This document shows positions 1 through 8,068 of a DNA stretch of 19,548 nucleotides, one piece after another. Below the pieces are notes generated by a model, which worked only from the letters and a program-made list of their open reading frames with translations, was not told the DNA's origin and ran no database searches. The number at the start of each line of letters is the position of its first letter. Within the stretch, counting starts at the first letter, position 1. Source of the stretch: Rikenellaceae bacterium (GTDB lineage Bacteria; Bacteroidota; Bacteroidia; Bacteroidales; Rikenellaceae); assembly GCA_020859745.1 (NCBI GenBank), contig JAJBVQ010000187.1, forward strand, positions 1-19,548, in the 5' to 3' direction. A program made the translations under genes and the position numbers.

Positions 1-579
1 CGTATAGACCGCCTGCCCCGGCAGCACGTTCTCGCCCGCCTCGCCCGACCGTTTGCCGATCACACCCCCGAACGGAGCGGCCAGACGGCTGTCCTCCAGA
101 TTTTTGCGCGCCACCTGCTCCATCGACCGGGCCTGCTCGAGCTTGGTCTGCGCCTCGACGTATTTGATCTCCGGGAGGCTCCCGTTGTCGTAGAGCATCT
201 GCAAACGTTTCATGGCGTCCTCGGCCTGCCCCAGCGAGGCCTGCGCGCCGTTATAGACGCTTTGCAGGTTCCTTTCGTCCAGCCGGGCCACCACCTGACC
301 CTGCCGCACGCGCTGCCCCTCGTTGGCTGTGAGCGAAGTCACGGTACCTTGCACGGGGAAACTGAGGGCCGTGGCCGATTCCTCTTCGACGACGCCCACG
401 TATTCGCGCCCTGCGGCGCCCTGTTCGCCGGCGGCGACGATCATGGTTTTGACGGGCACCGCCCGCTCCGGGCCTGACGCCCCCGTGCCTGACGAGCATC
501 CCGCCGCCAGTGTGGCACAGGCGGCGGCCAAAGCCAGACGGCCGGATAAATTAAGTCTGGAAGTCATCTTTTTTGTCAT
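1..579 (-). CDS. RND-type efflux periplasmic adaptor (HlyD/MFP family), N-terminal part
   Basis: The reading frame is open from an ATG at 579 to the left edge (193 residues), so the C-terminal part of the gene lies outside. The start is followed by a basic, hydrophobic leader ending in LAAGC (Cys28), read as a lipoprotein signal although the -3 residue is Ala rather than Leu. Then come the first beta-barrel and lipoyl half (EYVGVVEEES, residues about 55-64, and VRQGQVVARLDE), a helical hairpin (QASLGQAEDAMKRLQ to VARKNLEDS) and the second lipoyl half (LAAPFGGVIGKRSGEAGENV). This order is that of membrane fusion proteins linking an inner-membrane RND pump to a TolC-like channel. The pump genes are expected beyond the left edge. 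An alternative ATG lies at 567. The substrate cannot be told. The divergent AraC remnant was probably its regulator. Confidence 0.9.
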   Translation of the reverse strand, partial: MTKKMTSRLNLSGRLALAAACATLAAGCSSGTGASGPERAVPVKTMIVAAGEQGAAGREYVGVVEEESATALSFPVQGTVTSLTANEGQRVRQGQVVARLDERNLQSVYNGAQASLGQAEDAMKRLQMLYDNGSLPEIKYVEAQTKLEQARSMEQVARKNLEDSRLAAPFGGVIGKRSGEAGENVLPGQAVYT

Positions 580-699
580 TTGATTCTTTGCTGCAAAGTT
601 GCGGGAAAAGCGACCCCGCATAAAGTACCGGAATCCGGCAGTGATGTTCTAAAAGTCGGAAAACCGGACATTTCATACCAACCTTAACATCCGAATCCC

Positions 700-707
700 T
701 ATATTTG
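700..707 (+). promoter_or_regulatory. Bacteroidota -7 element (TATATTTG) upstream of the AraC remnant
   Basis: TATATTTG fits the Bacteroidota sigma-ABfr -7 consensus TAnnTTTG exactly and lies 26 bases before the ATG at 734. No clear TTTG -33 box is seen about 20 bases upstream. The promoter is intact although the gene it serves is broken. Confidence 0.55.
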
Positions 708-733
708 ACCCGTAACCAAGGAAATTCAGAACA

Positions 734-904
734 ATGACAGGACTTACGAGCATAACGATTTCACAGCTTCGGCAGGTGGCGGGCCTCGATGCGGGGGGCG
801 ACGACGATCTGGTGATCCTCTCGTCCGACAAATCGACGGACTGGGAGCTGTTCCGCTACCCGTGCCGGCTGGACGCGGTGGTGATCGCCCTCTGCACGCA
901 GGGC
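734..904 (+). pseudogene. AraC-family transcriptional regulator, N-terminal remnant
   Basis: The first 57 or so codons resemble the start of Bacteroidota AraC-type regulators: an acidic stretch, then WELFRYPCRLDAVVIALCTQG, which matches the usual F-x-YP-x-RLD...C-x-x-G start of the sensor domain (pattern recalled, not searched). After about base 905 the frame stays open to 1084, but the peptide becomes an Arg/Pro/Gln-rich run with no family character and enters the 3' end of the convergent gene. No helix-turn-helix is present. I read this as a regulator cut off by a deletion or insertion near 905. Bases 905-1020 hold no other gene. Its place divergent from an efflux adaptor suggests it once controlled that operon. 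It could instead be a short expressed protein, which I think less likely. Confidence 0.5.
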
Positions 905-1024
905 GCAGAGCGGGCAACCCGGTTTCCGCGTCAGCAGCGACCCACGCAAGGGGGGAAAGACTCTCACCACCGCCGGCCCAGCGTGTCACGCAGCTTCGGG
1001 GGACAGTGCCGACCCCGGCATAAC

Positions 1025-1046
1025 AAAACGGGAAGCGCGCTTCCCG
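1025..1046 (-). terminator. Rho-independent terminator of the MacB-like permease gene
   Basis: Bases 1029-1046 are a perfect 18-base palindrome (cgggaagcg/cgcttcccg). On the minus strand it is followed by TTTTGTTAT. It begins 7 bases after the TGA of the permease gene. Confidence 0.8.
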
Positions 1047-1052
1047 CTCCGG

Positions 1053-3401
1053 TCACTCCGAGCGCAGCGACCGCACCGGATTGACCGTCGCCGCCCGCCA
1101 GCTATGCAGTCCCACAGTAAGCACCACCACGAGCAAAGTGATCAAACCGCCCCCGATAAAGAACAGCGGGTTCAGCGCCACCCGGTACGGATAGTTCAGT
1201 AGCCATTGCCCCATCACATACCAGGTGACCGGCGTAGCGATCAGCAGCGCGATCCCCACATAGACCAGATAGCTGCGGATCAGGATTCCGACGATCTGCC
1301 CCACCGTCGCCCCCTGCACCTTCCGCACCCCGATCTCCTTCCTGCGCCGGGCATTCGAGAAGACGATCAGGCCGAACAGCCCGACGCAGGAGATCAGGAT
1401 CGCCAGGATGGAGAAAATGCTGAATATCAGCTTAAACCGCTGTTCCGAATGATACAGCTGCGACAGGTACGTGTCCAGCATGTCGATCTGCAACGGCTGC
1501 TCCGGGCTGAACTTCTTGTAAATATCCTCAATCGTGCCGAAAACCCGTTGGATATCGTCCACCGAGCTCACCTCGACCCGCACGTTGATGAGTCCCGCCT
1601 CGATCGGGACGATATAGACCGTCAGCGGCTCGACCCCCTGCCGCAAGGGTTTGAAATTGAAGTCCCGGCACACGCCGCTCACCCGGTGCAACGGAATATT
1701 CGGGTCGTCGCCCTCTCTCTCCTGGATCGACAGCTGCTCGTAATCGTCGACCTGGAGCGCCGCCATGGCCGCCTGATTAAGGATCACGTTGACCCCGTCC
1801 TCCCGCAGCCGGGGGTTTCCCTGCGCCATCTCGACGCCGAAAGTGGAGAAGAACGCCGTGTCGACATACATGAACTTGGTCCAGATCTCTTTTTTCTCCT
1901 CCCGATACCTCGCCTGGAGCTTACCCCCCATGTCGATGTTCCCCACCACGCCCTGCGTAAGGCTGACATTCTGGACGAAAGGAAGATGCCGCAGTTCCGA
2001 GAAGAAAGCCTGCCGGTGGTCGTAAATGGTCCTGTCCATGCCGATGCAGACGATCTGCTCCTTGTCGAACCCCAGGTCTTTGGTGCGCAGGTGGTTCAGT
2101 TGGGCCGAGATGACCAGCGTGCAGACGATCACCCCGATCGAGGCCACCAGCTGAACGACGATCAGAACCCGGCGGAACAGCATCATTCCTCGGCCGTTGC
2201 GTATCCGTCCGGTGTAGAGCGCGTTGACCGGATCGAGCGCACTGAGGTAGAAAGCCGGGTAGCTCCCCGCAATGATTCCCACCACCAGCGTCCCGCCGAT
2301 CAGCAATCCCCATTGCCAGAAATGGTTCATCCAGATGCGCGGGTACTCGATCCCGGCCACGCCGCTGAACAGAGGCATCAGCAGGTTGACCAGGATCAGA
2401 GCCAGCACCATGGCGCAGAAGGTCATCACGACGGACTCGCCGAGGAATTTGACGATCAGGCGGCTCCGCGTGGCGCCGTTCACCTTGCGCAGTCCGATCT
2501 CCTTGGCGCGCATCATACCCTGCGCCGTCGACAGATTGAAGAAATTCACCACCGCCAGCAGCAGGATAATGAGCCCCACCCAGATCATGGCTGTTACCTG
2601 CTTGTGGTTGCCCCCTTTGAACGAGGTGAACAGGTCGGCATAATTAAAATATACATCCGACAGCGGGTAGCATACCACCCGTTCCACTTCGTATTGCAGA
2701 TTGCCGTTCCGGCGCACGACCTCCTGGATCTTGGCGTTCAGCGAGTCGATGTTCTGTCCGGGGCGGACCTTGGCGAAGATCTCGTATCGCCAGCTGTTCC
2801 AGTCCTGCGCCAGCGTCCTGCCGCTGTAGAGTTGCTGTCCGGGATCGTTCGGAAGGATCAGGGAGAAGCGGATGGAGGAGTTCAGGGGCACGTCGGCCGC
2901 GACGGCGGTGACCGTGTAGGTACCGTTTTTGTCCAAGATGACGGTCTGCCCCACGGGGTCCTCGTCGCCGAACAGCGCGGCGGCTGTGGAGGCGGTCAGC
3001 ACTACGGAGTGGGCGTCGGGCAACGGGTTCCGGAGATTGCCCCGCAGGATCGGGAACGAGAACACGTCGAAAAAGCCGGGGTCGACATACAGGGAGCCTT
3101 CCTGAGCGTAGATCTCCGGCTGCTCCGGACGTTGGATCGCCAGGGAGTAAGGCAGGGCCCTCACGTTGGAGATCGCCTCGATTTCCGGGACTCCCGCGCC
3201 GATGGTCGGCGCCAGCGCGTAAGGACAACCCCAGCCGCTGATCTTGTAGATCCGCTCCGAATCCCGGTGGAACCGGTTCATGGTGAGCTCGCGCACGCCG
3301 TACAGGCTGATGAACATCACGGTCGCCAGGGCGAATGAGAAACCGAGGATGTTCAGGCGGACATATAGTTTATGCCGGGGGAATAAATTCTTGATCTGCA
3401 T
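1053..3401 (-). CDS. MacB/FtsX-like ABC transporter permease with two FtsX domains
   Basis: The 782-residue protein has the layout of Bacteroidota 'ABC transporter permease' proteins of the MacB type. TM1 is at about 15-35, followed by a periplasmic MacB_PCD-like domain (about 40-260). Then comes an FtsX block of three segments (about 270-292, 320-345, 365-385), TM5 (about 408-432), a second periplasmic domain (about 435-655) and the second FtsX block (658-682, 708-730, 745-767). Each FtsX block carries the repeated cytoplasmic motif, EIGLRKVNGA at 301-310 and EIGVRKVQGA at 689-698. Such proteins are thought to couple cytoplasmic ATP hydrolysis to movements in the periplasm (efflux or lipoprotein/peptide export). 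No MacB-type ATPase is in the window, so it may use one encoded elsewhere. The ATG at 3401 lacks a good ribosome site but is preceded by a -7 box. The gene is monocistronic here. Confidence 0.9.
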   Translation of the reverse strand: MQIKNLFPRHKLYVRLNILGFSFALATVMFISLYGVRELTMNRFHRDSERIYKISGWGCPYALAPTIGAGVPEIEAISNVRALPYSLAIQRPEQPEIYAQEGSLYVDPGFFDVFSFPILRGNLRNPLPDAHSVVLTASTAAALFGDEDPVGQTVILDKNGTYTVTAVAADVPLNSSIRFSLILPNDPGQQLYSGRTLAQDWNSWRYEIFAKVRPGQNIDSLNAKIQEVVRRNGNLQYEVERVVCYPLSDVYFNYADLFTSFKGGNHKQVTAMIWVGLIILLLAVVNFFNLSTAQGMMRAKEIGLRKVNGATRSRLIVKFLGESVVMTFCAMVLALILVNLLMPLFSGVAGIEYPRIWMNHFWQWGLLIGGTLVVGIIAGSYPAFYLSALDPVNALYTGRIRNGRGMMLFRRVLIVVQLVASIGVIVCTLVISAQLNHLRTKDLGFDKEQIVCIGMDRTIYDHRQAFFSELRHLPFVQNVSLTQGVVGNIDMGGKLQARYREEKKEIWTKFMYVDTAFFSTFGVEMAQGNPRLREDGVNVILNQAAMAALQVDDYEQLSIQEREGDDPNIPLHRVSGVCRDFNFKPLRQGVEPLTVYIVPIEAGLINVRVEVSSVDDIQRVFGTIEDIYKKFSPEQPLQIDMLDTYLSQLYHSEQRFKLIFSIFSILAILISCVGLFGLIVFSNARRRKEIGVRKVQGATVGQIVGILIRSYLVYVGIALLIATPVTWYVMGQWLLNYPYRVALNPLFFIGGGLITLLVVVLTVGLHSWRAATVNPVRSLRSE

Positions 3402-3433
3402 AGCACGTAGAGGTTGGTTGCGTCCGCCGGTAT

Positions 3434-3441
3434 CAAAGATA
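3434..3441 (-). promoter_or_regulatory. -7 element (TATCTTTG) of the MacB-like permease gene
   Basis: On the minus strand TATCTTTG matches TAnnTTTG exactly and sits about 32 bases before the ATG at 3401. A -33 TTTG box at the usual spacing is not evident. Confidence 0.6.
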
Positions 3442-3822
3442 AGTAAAATATAGACCGGGTGACCCGTATGATTGTAAAAGGTTGAAAAACAAGGTTCCGA
3501 AAGTGAAACAATTACCGACGATAATCCGCGAGCGGTTGTAAATGTCTATTTCGGACTGAAAGATACTTATTGGAACAAAGTCACGGCAGGGTAGCTGTTC
3601 GGGGTCGTCCGGTTGCCCTGAGACCCACTCCGGAACGAGGCGGGCGGCGGCCATGCCGGACTCTGCCGAACAGCGGAAGCTGTGCCGGCCGGTTGTTAAA
3701 AATAGAAATCGTAAACGACTGAATTCTCTCTTCATTTCCGAAAAGAGAGTGAGAGGCGATGGTTCCGGATTAAAATTCCTACTTTTAATCTTATTATTCA
3801 AAACCGTTAACTGCTCCAATCC
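3442..3822. other. Intergenic region without a gene
   Basis: This gap lies between divergent genes. A minus-strand frame runs through it, but it is only the extension of a shadow of the downstream gene. It holds a 9-base inverted repeat (gctgttcgg at 3594-3602, ccgaacagc at 3666-3674), a 7-bp hairpin (ctctctt 3726-3732 with aagagag 3743-3749) and a weak -7-like TACTTTTA at 3780-3787 that could serve the gene starting at 3823. I see nothing else. Confidence 0.5.
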
Positions 3823-4710
3823 ATGAAATACCTCATTCTTACCGCCGCCCTGCTGGGCATCGCCTCCTCCCGCGCTCAAAGCCCCGCCGACTCGGCCCGC
3901 TTCTGCGATCCTGCCAATTGGGAGGTCATCCGCAACGAGAACGGCATTCTGGTCAAAGAGTACCAAAGCAGACGCAAACAGGAAAACACCTTCCTTTTCT
4001 CCGCGCCGCAGGCCCTCTATGTAATGGAGGTCAATCCAGCCCTGTGCCGGATCGCACCCGTGCAGGACGAAAAGAAACAGACCGTCAGCCGGGCGGTTCG
4101 CTCCCGCGAAGCGCTGGCGGGTGTGAACGGAGGCTTCTTCGCGGTCAAGCCCGAACCCAGGGATGCCGCCGTAGCCAATGACTACCTGAAGATCGGCGGA
4201 CAGGTGATCAGTCCCGCGCCGACTCCGGGCTGGGGGAATGCCGCCGTCGGGTTCGACTCCTGCCGCATTCCTCATTTCGCCCATTGGGACAAGTCGATGG
4301 AGAACGATCTCGGCTGGAGCGCCGCCTATCCCGACGTGCTGGTGGCCGGGCCGATGATCCTCCTGGGCGGGCAGTCGCTGCACGGGTGGCCGGACATAGA
4401 TAAGAACGCGTTGACGGAAGCCGATAAACATAGCCTTTATGCGCCGCGCACGGCCATCGGAATTCGGCCGGACAGCACGGTAGTGCTGGTGGTAATCGAC
4501 GGTCGGCGGGGACGGGCGTTCGGGGCGTCGTTCACCGAAATGGCCGTTATCGGGCGCTGGCTGGGGCTGACGGATATGATGAATCTGGACGGCGGCGGCT
4601 CGTCGGCGATGGTGGCCGGTCGGCTGCTGGTGAATTTCCCGTCGGACGGATGCGGTATCCTGCCCCTGGAGCGGAACGTGGCCAATGTCTTGCTGGTCTT
4701 CCCCCGGTAA
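3823..4710 (+). CDS. Secreted phosphodiester glycosidase family protein (NAGPA domain)
   Basis: The 295-residue protein starts with a signal peptide (MKYLILTAALLGIASSRAQS), so it probably acts in the periplasm or at the cell surface. Four family motifs are visible in order: GVNGGFF (about 100-106), APRTAIGI (207-214), VVIDGRRGR (223-231) and NLDGGGSSAM (254-263). These belong to the phosphodiester glycosidase (NAGPA) family, whose mammalian member removes GlcNAc from GlcNAc-1-phospho-mannose. Bacterial members are mostly uncharacterised and presumably cut sugar-1-phosphodiesters. The length and motifs look complete. It is preceded by a divergent gap and followed by about 110 non-coding bases, so it seems to stand alone. 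The family is clear; the substrate is unknown. Confidence 0.88.
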   Translation: MKYLILTAALLGIASSRAQSPADSARFCDPANWEVIRNENGILVKEYQSRRKQENTFLFSAPQALYVMEVNPALCRIAPVQDEKKQTVSRAVRSREALAGVNGGFFAVKPEPRDAAVANDYLKIGGQVISPAPTPGWGNAAVGFDSCRIPHFAHWDKSMENDLGWSAAYPDVLVAGPMILLGGQSLHGWPDIDKNALTEADKHSLYAPRTAIGIRPDSTVVLVVIDGRRGRAFGASFTEMAVIGRWLGLTDMMNLDGGGSSAMVAGRLLVNFPSDGCGILPLERNVANVLLVFPR

Positions 4711-4815
4711 CGTGACGTGATTGTCCGCGGTTCACAAAGGACAGCTTTCGGAAAAAGGTTCGCAAGACCGACCACATGGAGTTGACACCGCGCCTTTTTT
4801 TATTTCTCCGGGACG

Positions 4816-4839
4816 CCGAAATATGAATTCAATATTCGG
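4816..4839. promoter_or_regulatory. 24-bp imperfect palindrome, candidate operator
   Basis: The two halves match at 9 of 12 positions: outer arms ccgaa/ttcgg and core tgaattca. The palindrome ends 7 bases before the ATG at 4847 of the XRE-like regulator remnant. XRE regulators often bind such dyads at their own promoter, so autoregulation is an inference from position only. Confidence 0.35.
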
Positions 4840-4846
4840 TCACACC

Positions 4847-5364
4847 ATGAGTTCATCTCTACCTACAACCAATCCCGCTTGGGAACGACTCTCCGAAGTG
4901 ATCGGCTATTCGGGCCTTTCGGTTAACGCTTTCGCCAAGGCCATCGGCCTGAAAAGGGGCGAGAACCTCTACCAGATCAAGAGAGGGAACAACGGTATCA
5001 GCACGAAGTTGGCCGGATCAACCGGGTGTTTCCCCGTTTCCCGGTGGCGTGGCTGATCTTCGGGGAGGGAGTGTTCGAGGGGGAGAGACCGATAATATGC
5101 GCGGATCATCCTTATGAATCCTCGATACGGATTATTCTTTTCTATCTTTCATTGGATTCACTCAAGGTGAACCCGAAGGAGTCGCACCATTTCATTCACC
5201 TGTCTGCGGAGTTGTGCCGGAATACCCGCTATGCCACGCTGATGACGGAGGGGAACAGCGTAAAGATCGAGATGGTCTTTTTGTTGTGCGACAAAGCTCC
5301 CTCGGAGCCGGAGGATAGTATGGGCGCTTACCGCATCTGCGGCACGATCACATATTACCGATAA
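4847..5364 (+). pseudogene. XRE/Cro-type helix-turn-helix regulator, frameshifted
   Basis: Codons from the ATG at 4847 give an HTH domain typical of Bacteroidota: WERLSEVIGYSGLSVNAFA (12-30) and IGLKRGENLYQIKRGNNG (33-50), ending in ISTKLA (51-56). At about 5015-5016 the frame breaks; reading on in the original frame ends at 5056. The expected continuation (INRVFPRFPVAWLIFGEG, with the usual family W-L-x-x-GEG motif) is found in another frame from 5017 and runs to TAA at 5364. The phase change fits loss of one (or four) bases. The C-terminal 90 residues match no domain I know. An in-frame ATG at 4823 is a possible alternative start. Either this is a recently broken gene or the assembly has an indel at 5015. 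Confidence 0.65.
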
Positions 5365-5425
5365 TTTGTTTACCTTTAAGGACTACTGACACCGCCCCGT
5401 TTTCATCAACCCAAATTTCTACATC

Positions 5426-6049
5426 ATGGGAACAAAGATCCGGGCCATCGTCAGTGTGGCCGCCGCATCGATTATGGCGTGGAGCGGCACGAGCGCGAAT
5501 GCGCAGGAATTGAAACAGGAGCCGTTCAAAATCAGGTACACCGTAGGCATCGGGGCCACTCCGGAGTGACGGATTAAAGAGAGGTGGGGTGAGAATCCTT
5601 TTTTCCCGACGTTCGAGGTGTCGTTCGAAGCGCAGTTTACCAAACACAGCGGTATCGAGATCGGTATTTATGACCGCTCCTGCCGCGATTCCTGGAACGA
5701 ATATGTCCGTATCACCAAATTACTGTCATATCCGCCGGAAGAGTATGATATAATCTCTCATTCAGAGCGGGCGCATTGGCTTTCCATTTGGTGGGGGTAC
5801 AAGGTTCGGACAGTTTTTCTGAACGTCGGCGTAGGATTTAATTACGACATCGGCCTGGGAAAGCATTACGCAGGAAATGATTACATCGGGGTGCATCTCA
5901 CGCTGAGCCGCGATATTGCATTGTATAAAGACTTGCTCTTGGAGCTGAGGCTACAAGTAAATCCCGTTTTTTCCGCCAGTCGATGGGGTGGCAATGACTA
6001 TTCCGGAACGAATATCAGGCCTGGGGTCAAAATTAAATATCGGTTCTGA
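5426..6049 (+). pseudogene. Outer-membrane beta-barrel-like protein with an in-frame stop
   Basis: An ATG at 5426 opens a frame with a signal peptide ending near TSANAQE (about residues 22-28). After 47 codons a TGA at 5567-5569 interrupts it. The same frame then continues to TAA at 6049, for 208 codons in all. The second part shows alternating patterns and aromatic-rich strands (FEVSFEAQFTKHSGIEIGIY, TVFLNVGVGFNYDIGLG) and ends in KIKYRF. A C-terminal Phe after a strand is typical of outer-membrane barrels. One base change (for example from CGA or TGG) would explain the stop. The downstream piece could restart internally only without a signal peptide. The exact family is unknown. A terminator follows at 6070. 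Confidence 0.65.
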
Positions 6050-6069
6050 CAGGAATCCTCAATCGAATT

Positions 6070-6099
6070 GTCGGGAGAAAATCATTCTTTTCTCCCGAC
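6070..6099 (+). terminator. Rho-independent terminator after the barrel-protein pseudogene
   Basis: A 12-bp perfect stem (gtcgggagaaaa/ttttctcccgac, loop of 6) is followed by gctgttttattttt. It lies 20 bases after the TAA at 6049. From here to 6292 the DNA is AT-rich and holds no gene that I can see. Confidence 0.8.
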
Positions 6100-6292
6100 G
6101 CTGTTTTATTTTTCTCTCTAAAAAATGTATTGTGCATTGAAAAATGAAGAGTCAAAACATCCTCTTCTTGCACTATTCGATAAAATGTAAAACAGATACA
6201 ATTTCAGTGAACCTATTTTGTATATTTATTGTATTTTGTTTGTACAATTGACTATTATAGTCGCAGTTTATGGCTCTTAATCTAAACTAACA

Positions 6293-6754
6293 ATGACTGA
6301 CATTCATTCGCAACAAGTGCGAAGCTATAACATGTCTCGTATTCGCAGTAAAAATACGAAACCTGAAATTATTGTCCGAAAGTTCCTATATAGTTTAGGT
6401 TATCGTTATCGGTTAAACGTCAAAAAATTACCTGGGAAACCAGATATTGTAATTAGAAAATATAGGGTCGTAATTTTTATTAATGGTTGCTTCTGGCATG
6501 GGCATGAAGGATATCCTTGTTTTGTTTTACCCAAAACAAATACAGAATGGTGGCGGCAAAAAATTAATAGAACACAACAACGTGATGTACAGCATACAGA
6601 AGATTTGCTCAAGCAAAATTGGAATGTTATTATAATATGGGAATGTCAGCTTAAACCTAAAATCAGAGAACAAACATTATTTCAACTTTCGGTAATATTA
6701 TCCCATCTCGTATTGCGACATTATAATTCACTATACACCAACAAGAAATTTTAG
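6293..6754 (+). CDS. vsr: Very short patch repair endonuclease Vsr
   Basis: The 153-residue protein is a full-length Vsr-type nuclease. Vsr nicks 5' of the T in T:G mismatches left by deamination of 5-methylcytosine. Visible motifs are MSRIRSKNTKPE (14-25), LPGKPDIV with Asp51 (the catalytic metal ligand in E. coli Vsr), FINGCFWHGH with Phe62, Trp68 and His69, and WWRQKINRTQQRD. The zinc site of the family appears kept by Cys66, His71, Cys76 and Cys118 (WEC). It is the first gene of an AT-rich block and precedes a C5 methyltransferase by 123 bases, which is the usual company of vsr genes in restriction-modification loci. The start at 6293 is the first ATG and fits the family length. Confidence 0.95.
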   Translation: MTDIHSQQVRSYNMSRIRSKNTKPEIIVRKFLYSLGYRYRLNVKKLPGKPDIVIRKYRVVIFINGCFWHGHEGYPCFVLPKTNTEWWRQKINRTQQRDVQHTEDLLKQNWNVIIIWECQLKPKIREQTLFQLSVILSHLVLRHYNSLYTNKKF

Positions 6755-6847
6755 AAACTGCTGTAAACCTGACATATTACTCTTCCGCATTTGTAAATTT
6801 GATTTAGATTATAATCCAGATTGTAATGCAAGTAATAAAATTCTAAT

Positions 6848-6855
6848 TAACTTTG
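6848..6855 (+). promoter_or_regulatory. -7 element (TAACTTTG) of the methyltransferase-endonuclease operon
   Basis: TAACTTTG matches TAnnTTTG exactly and lies 22 bases before the ATG at 6878. It is embedded in an inverted repeat (ttaac ttt gttaa, 6847-6859). Upstream are two near-identical 9-mers (gattataat 6807-6815 and gattgtaat 6819-6827) with a 12-base period. These could be regulator sites, but that is inference. Confidence 0.6.
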
Positions 6856-6877
6856 TTAACCACGTGATCGGAATAAT

Positions 6878-8068
6878 ATGCAAAAAGGAGAATATACATT
6901 TATAGATTTATTTGCCGGGGCTGGCGGTCTTTCAGAAGGATTAACAGAAGCAGGATTTCATAGTTTATTTGCGAGTGATATTGTCCCAGTATATGCCCAA
7001 ACGTATCAGCGAAACCATGTAGGAACAAAGGTTGTTACTGAAGATATTCGATTATTGGATGCTGAAAAGGTACGTGATGAACTTGGGCTGAAACGAGGAG
7101 AACTGGATCTTATGGCCGGGGGGCCACCTTGTCAGGGTTTTTCAATAAATGCTCCCGTCAGAAGCACTTCTGATCATCGCAATCATCTGTTCAAAGAATA
7201 TTTGCGTTTTGTTGATGCCTTTGCGCCAAAAGTTGTATTAATTGAGAATGTTCCGGGATTAGTGTCATTTGAACATGGGGCTACACTTCATGCCATATTG
7301 GAAGCATTATCCAATCTGGGCTATGGTGCTGATGTGCGTATCTTAGGAGCTGCATATTATGGTGTTCCTCAAATGCGATGGCGGACAATTATAATTGGGC
7401 TTCGAGGTGCTGAATTACCCTCCGAGGCATTTCCCGATCCGATTTACCATGCTCCGATCAAGCCTAATTTTACAACAACATTTAACGGCAAATCCTTGGT
7501 GAAGATACCGACATCTGCCACAGAGGCAAAATTTACCACAGTGCAGGAGGCAATTGGAGATCTGCCTTCTTTGAAATGCGGGGAACGGGGAGAGGTGGTA
7601 AAAGAGTATACATCCGATCCGCAATGTGATTATCAAAAAAGAGCACGTCTTGGTTCTGTTGGCGTTATAAATCATGAAGCACCAAGATTGTCAAAAATTA
7701 ATCTTGAACGTTTACAATATATCAAACCAGGGGGGAATTGGACAGATATTCCCGATGAGTTACTGCCCAAAGGAATGCAACGGGCGAGGAAATCAGACCA
7801 TACGAAACGTTATGGTCGTGTCGATCCCTCTGGATTGGCCTCTACTATCCTGACAAAATGTGATCCTCATTGGGGTGCATATTTTCATTACGCCCAAGAC
7901 CGGTCGTTTACAGTTCGTGAAGCGGCACGGATTCAATCATTTCCGGATCATTTCATTTTTACAGGAACTCAAGCGCAACAATTTGAACAGGTCGGCAATG
8001 CGGTTCCGCCCTTGCTCGCAAAAGCGGTCGGATTATCTATAAAATCAATCTTAACATTAGCAAAGTAA
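6878..8068 (+). CDS. DNA (cytosine-5) methyltransferase
   Basis: The 396-residue enzyme carries the ordered motifs of C5-cytosine methyltransferases: motif I DLFAGAGGLSEG (10-21, AdoMet binding), motif IV GGPPCQGFS (81-89) with catalytic Cys85, motif VI ENV (123-125), motif VIII QMRWR (165-169), motif IX VREAARIQSFPD (346-357) and motif X QFEQVGNAVPP (368-378). The target-recognition region (roughly 180-320) does not reveal the sequence methylated. It should protect host DNA from the endonuclease whose start codon overlaps its stop codon by one base. The upstream vsr gene fits, since Vsr repairs deaminated 5mC. The start at 6878 follows a good -7 box and an aaaggag-like stretch lies just inside the gene, not before it. 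The AT-rich composition differs from the flanks, which suggests acquisition. Confidence 0.95.
   Translation: MQKGEYTFIDLFAGAGGLSEGLTEAGFHSLFASDIVPVYAQTYQRNHVGTKVVTEDIRLLDAEKVRDELGLKRGELDLMAGGPPCQGFSINAPVRSTSDHRNHLFKEYLRFVDAFAPKVVLIENVPGLVSFEHGATLHAILEALSNLGYGADVRILGAAYYGVPQMRWRTIIIGLRGAELPSEAFPDPIYHAPIKPNFTTTFNGKSLVKIPTSATEAKFTTVQEAIGDLPSLKCGERGEVVKEYTSDPQCDYQKRARLGSVGVINHEAPRLSKINLERLQYIKPGGNWTDIPDELLPKGMQRARKSDHTKRYGRVDPSGLASTILTKCDPHWGAYFHYAQDRSFTVREAARIQSFPDHFIFTGTQAQQFEQVGNAVPPLLAKAVGLSIKSILTLAK

Noticed and set aside
1206..3338. 710-codon plus-strand open frame
   Set aside because: It is antisense to the MacB-like permease. Its product is rich in Arg, His, Asp, Gln and Pro with no domain, as expected from the complement of GC-rich coding DNA.
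3433..4431. 332-codon minus-strand open frame
   Set aside because: It overlaps the phosphodiester glycosidase gene in antisense and shows no family motif; the plus-strand frame has a signal peptide and four motifs.
6050..6292. tRNA-end direct repeat as the left attachment site of the island
   Set aside because: I looked for a copy of the tRNA-Leu 3' end here and found none.
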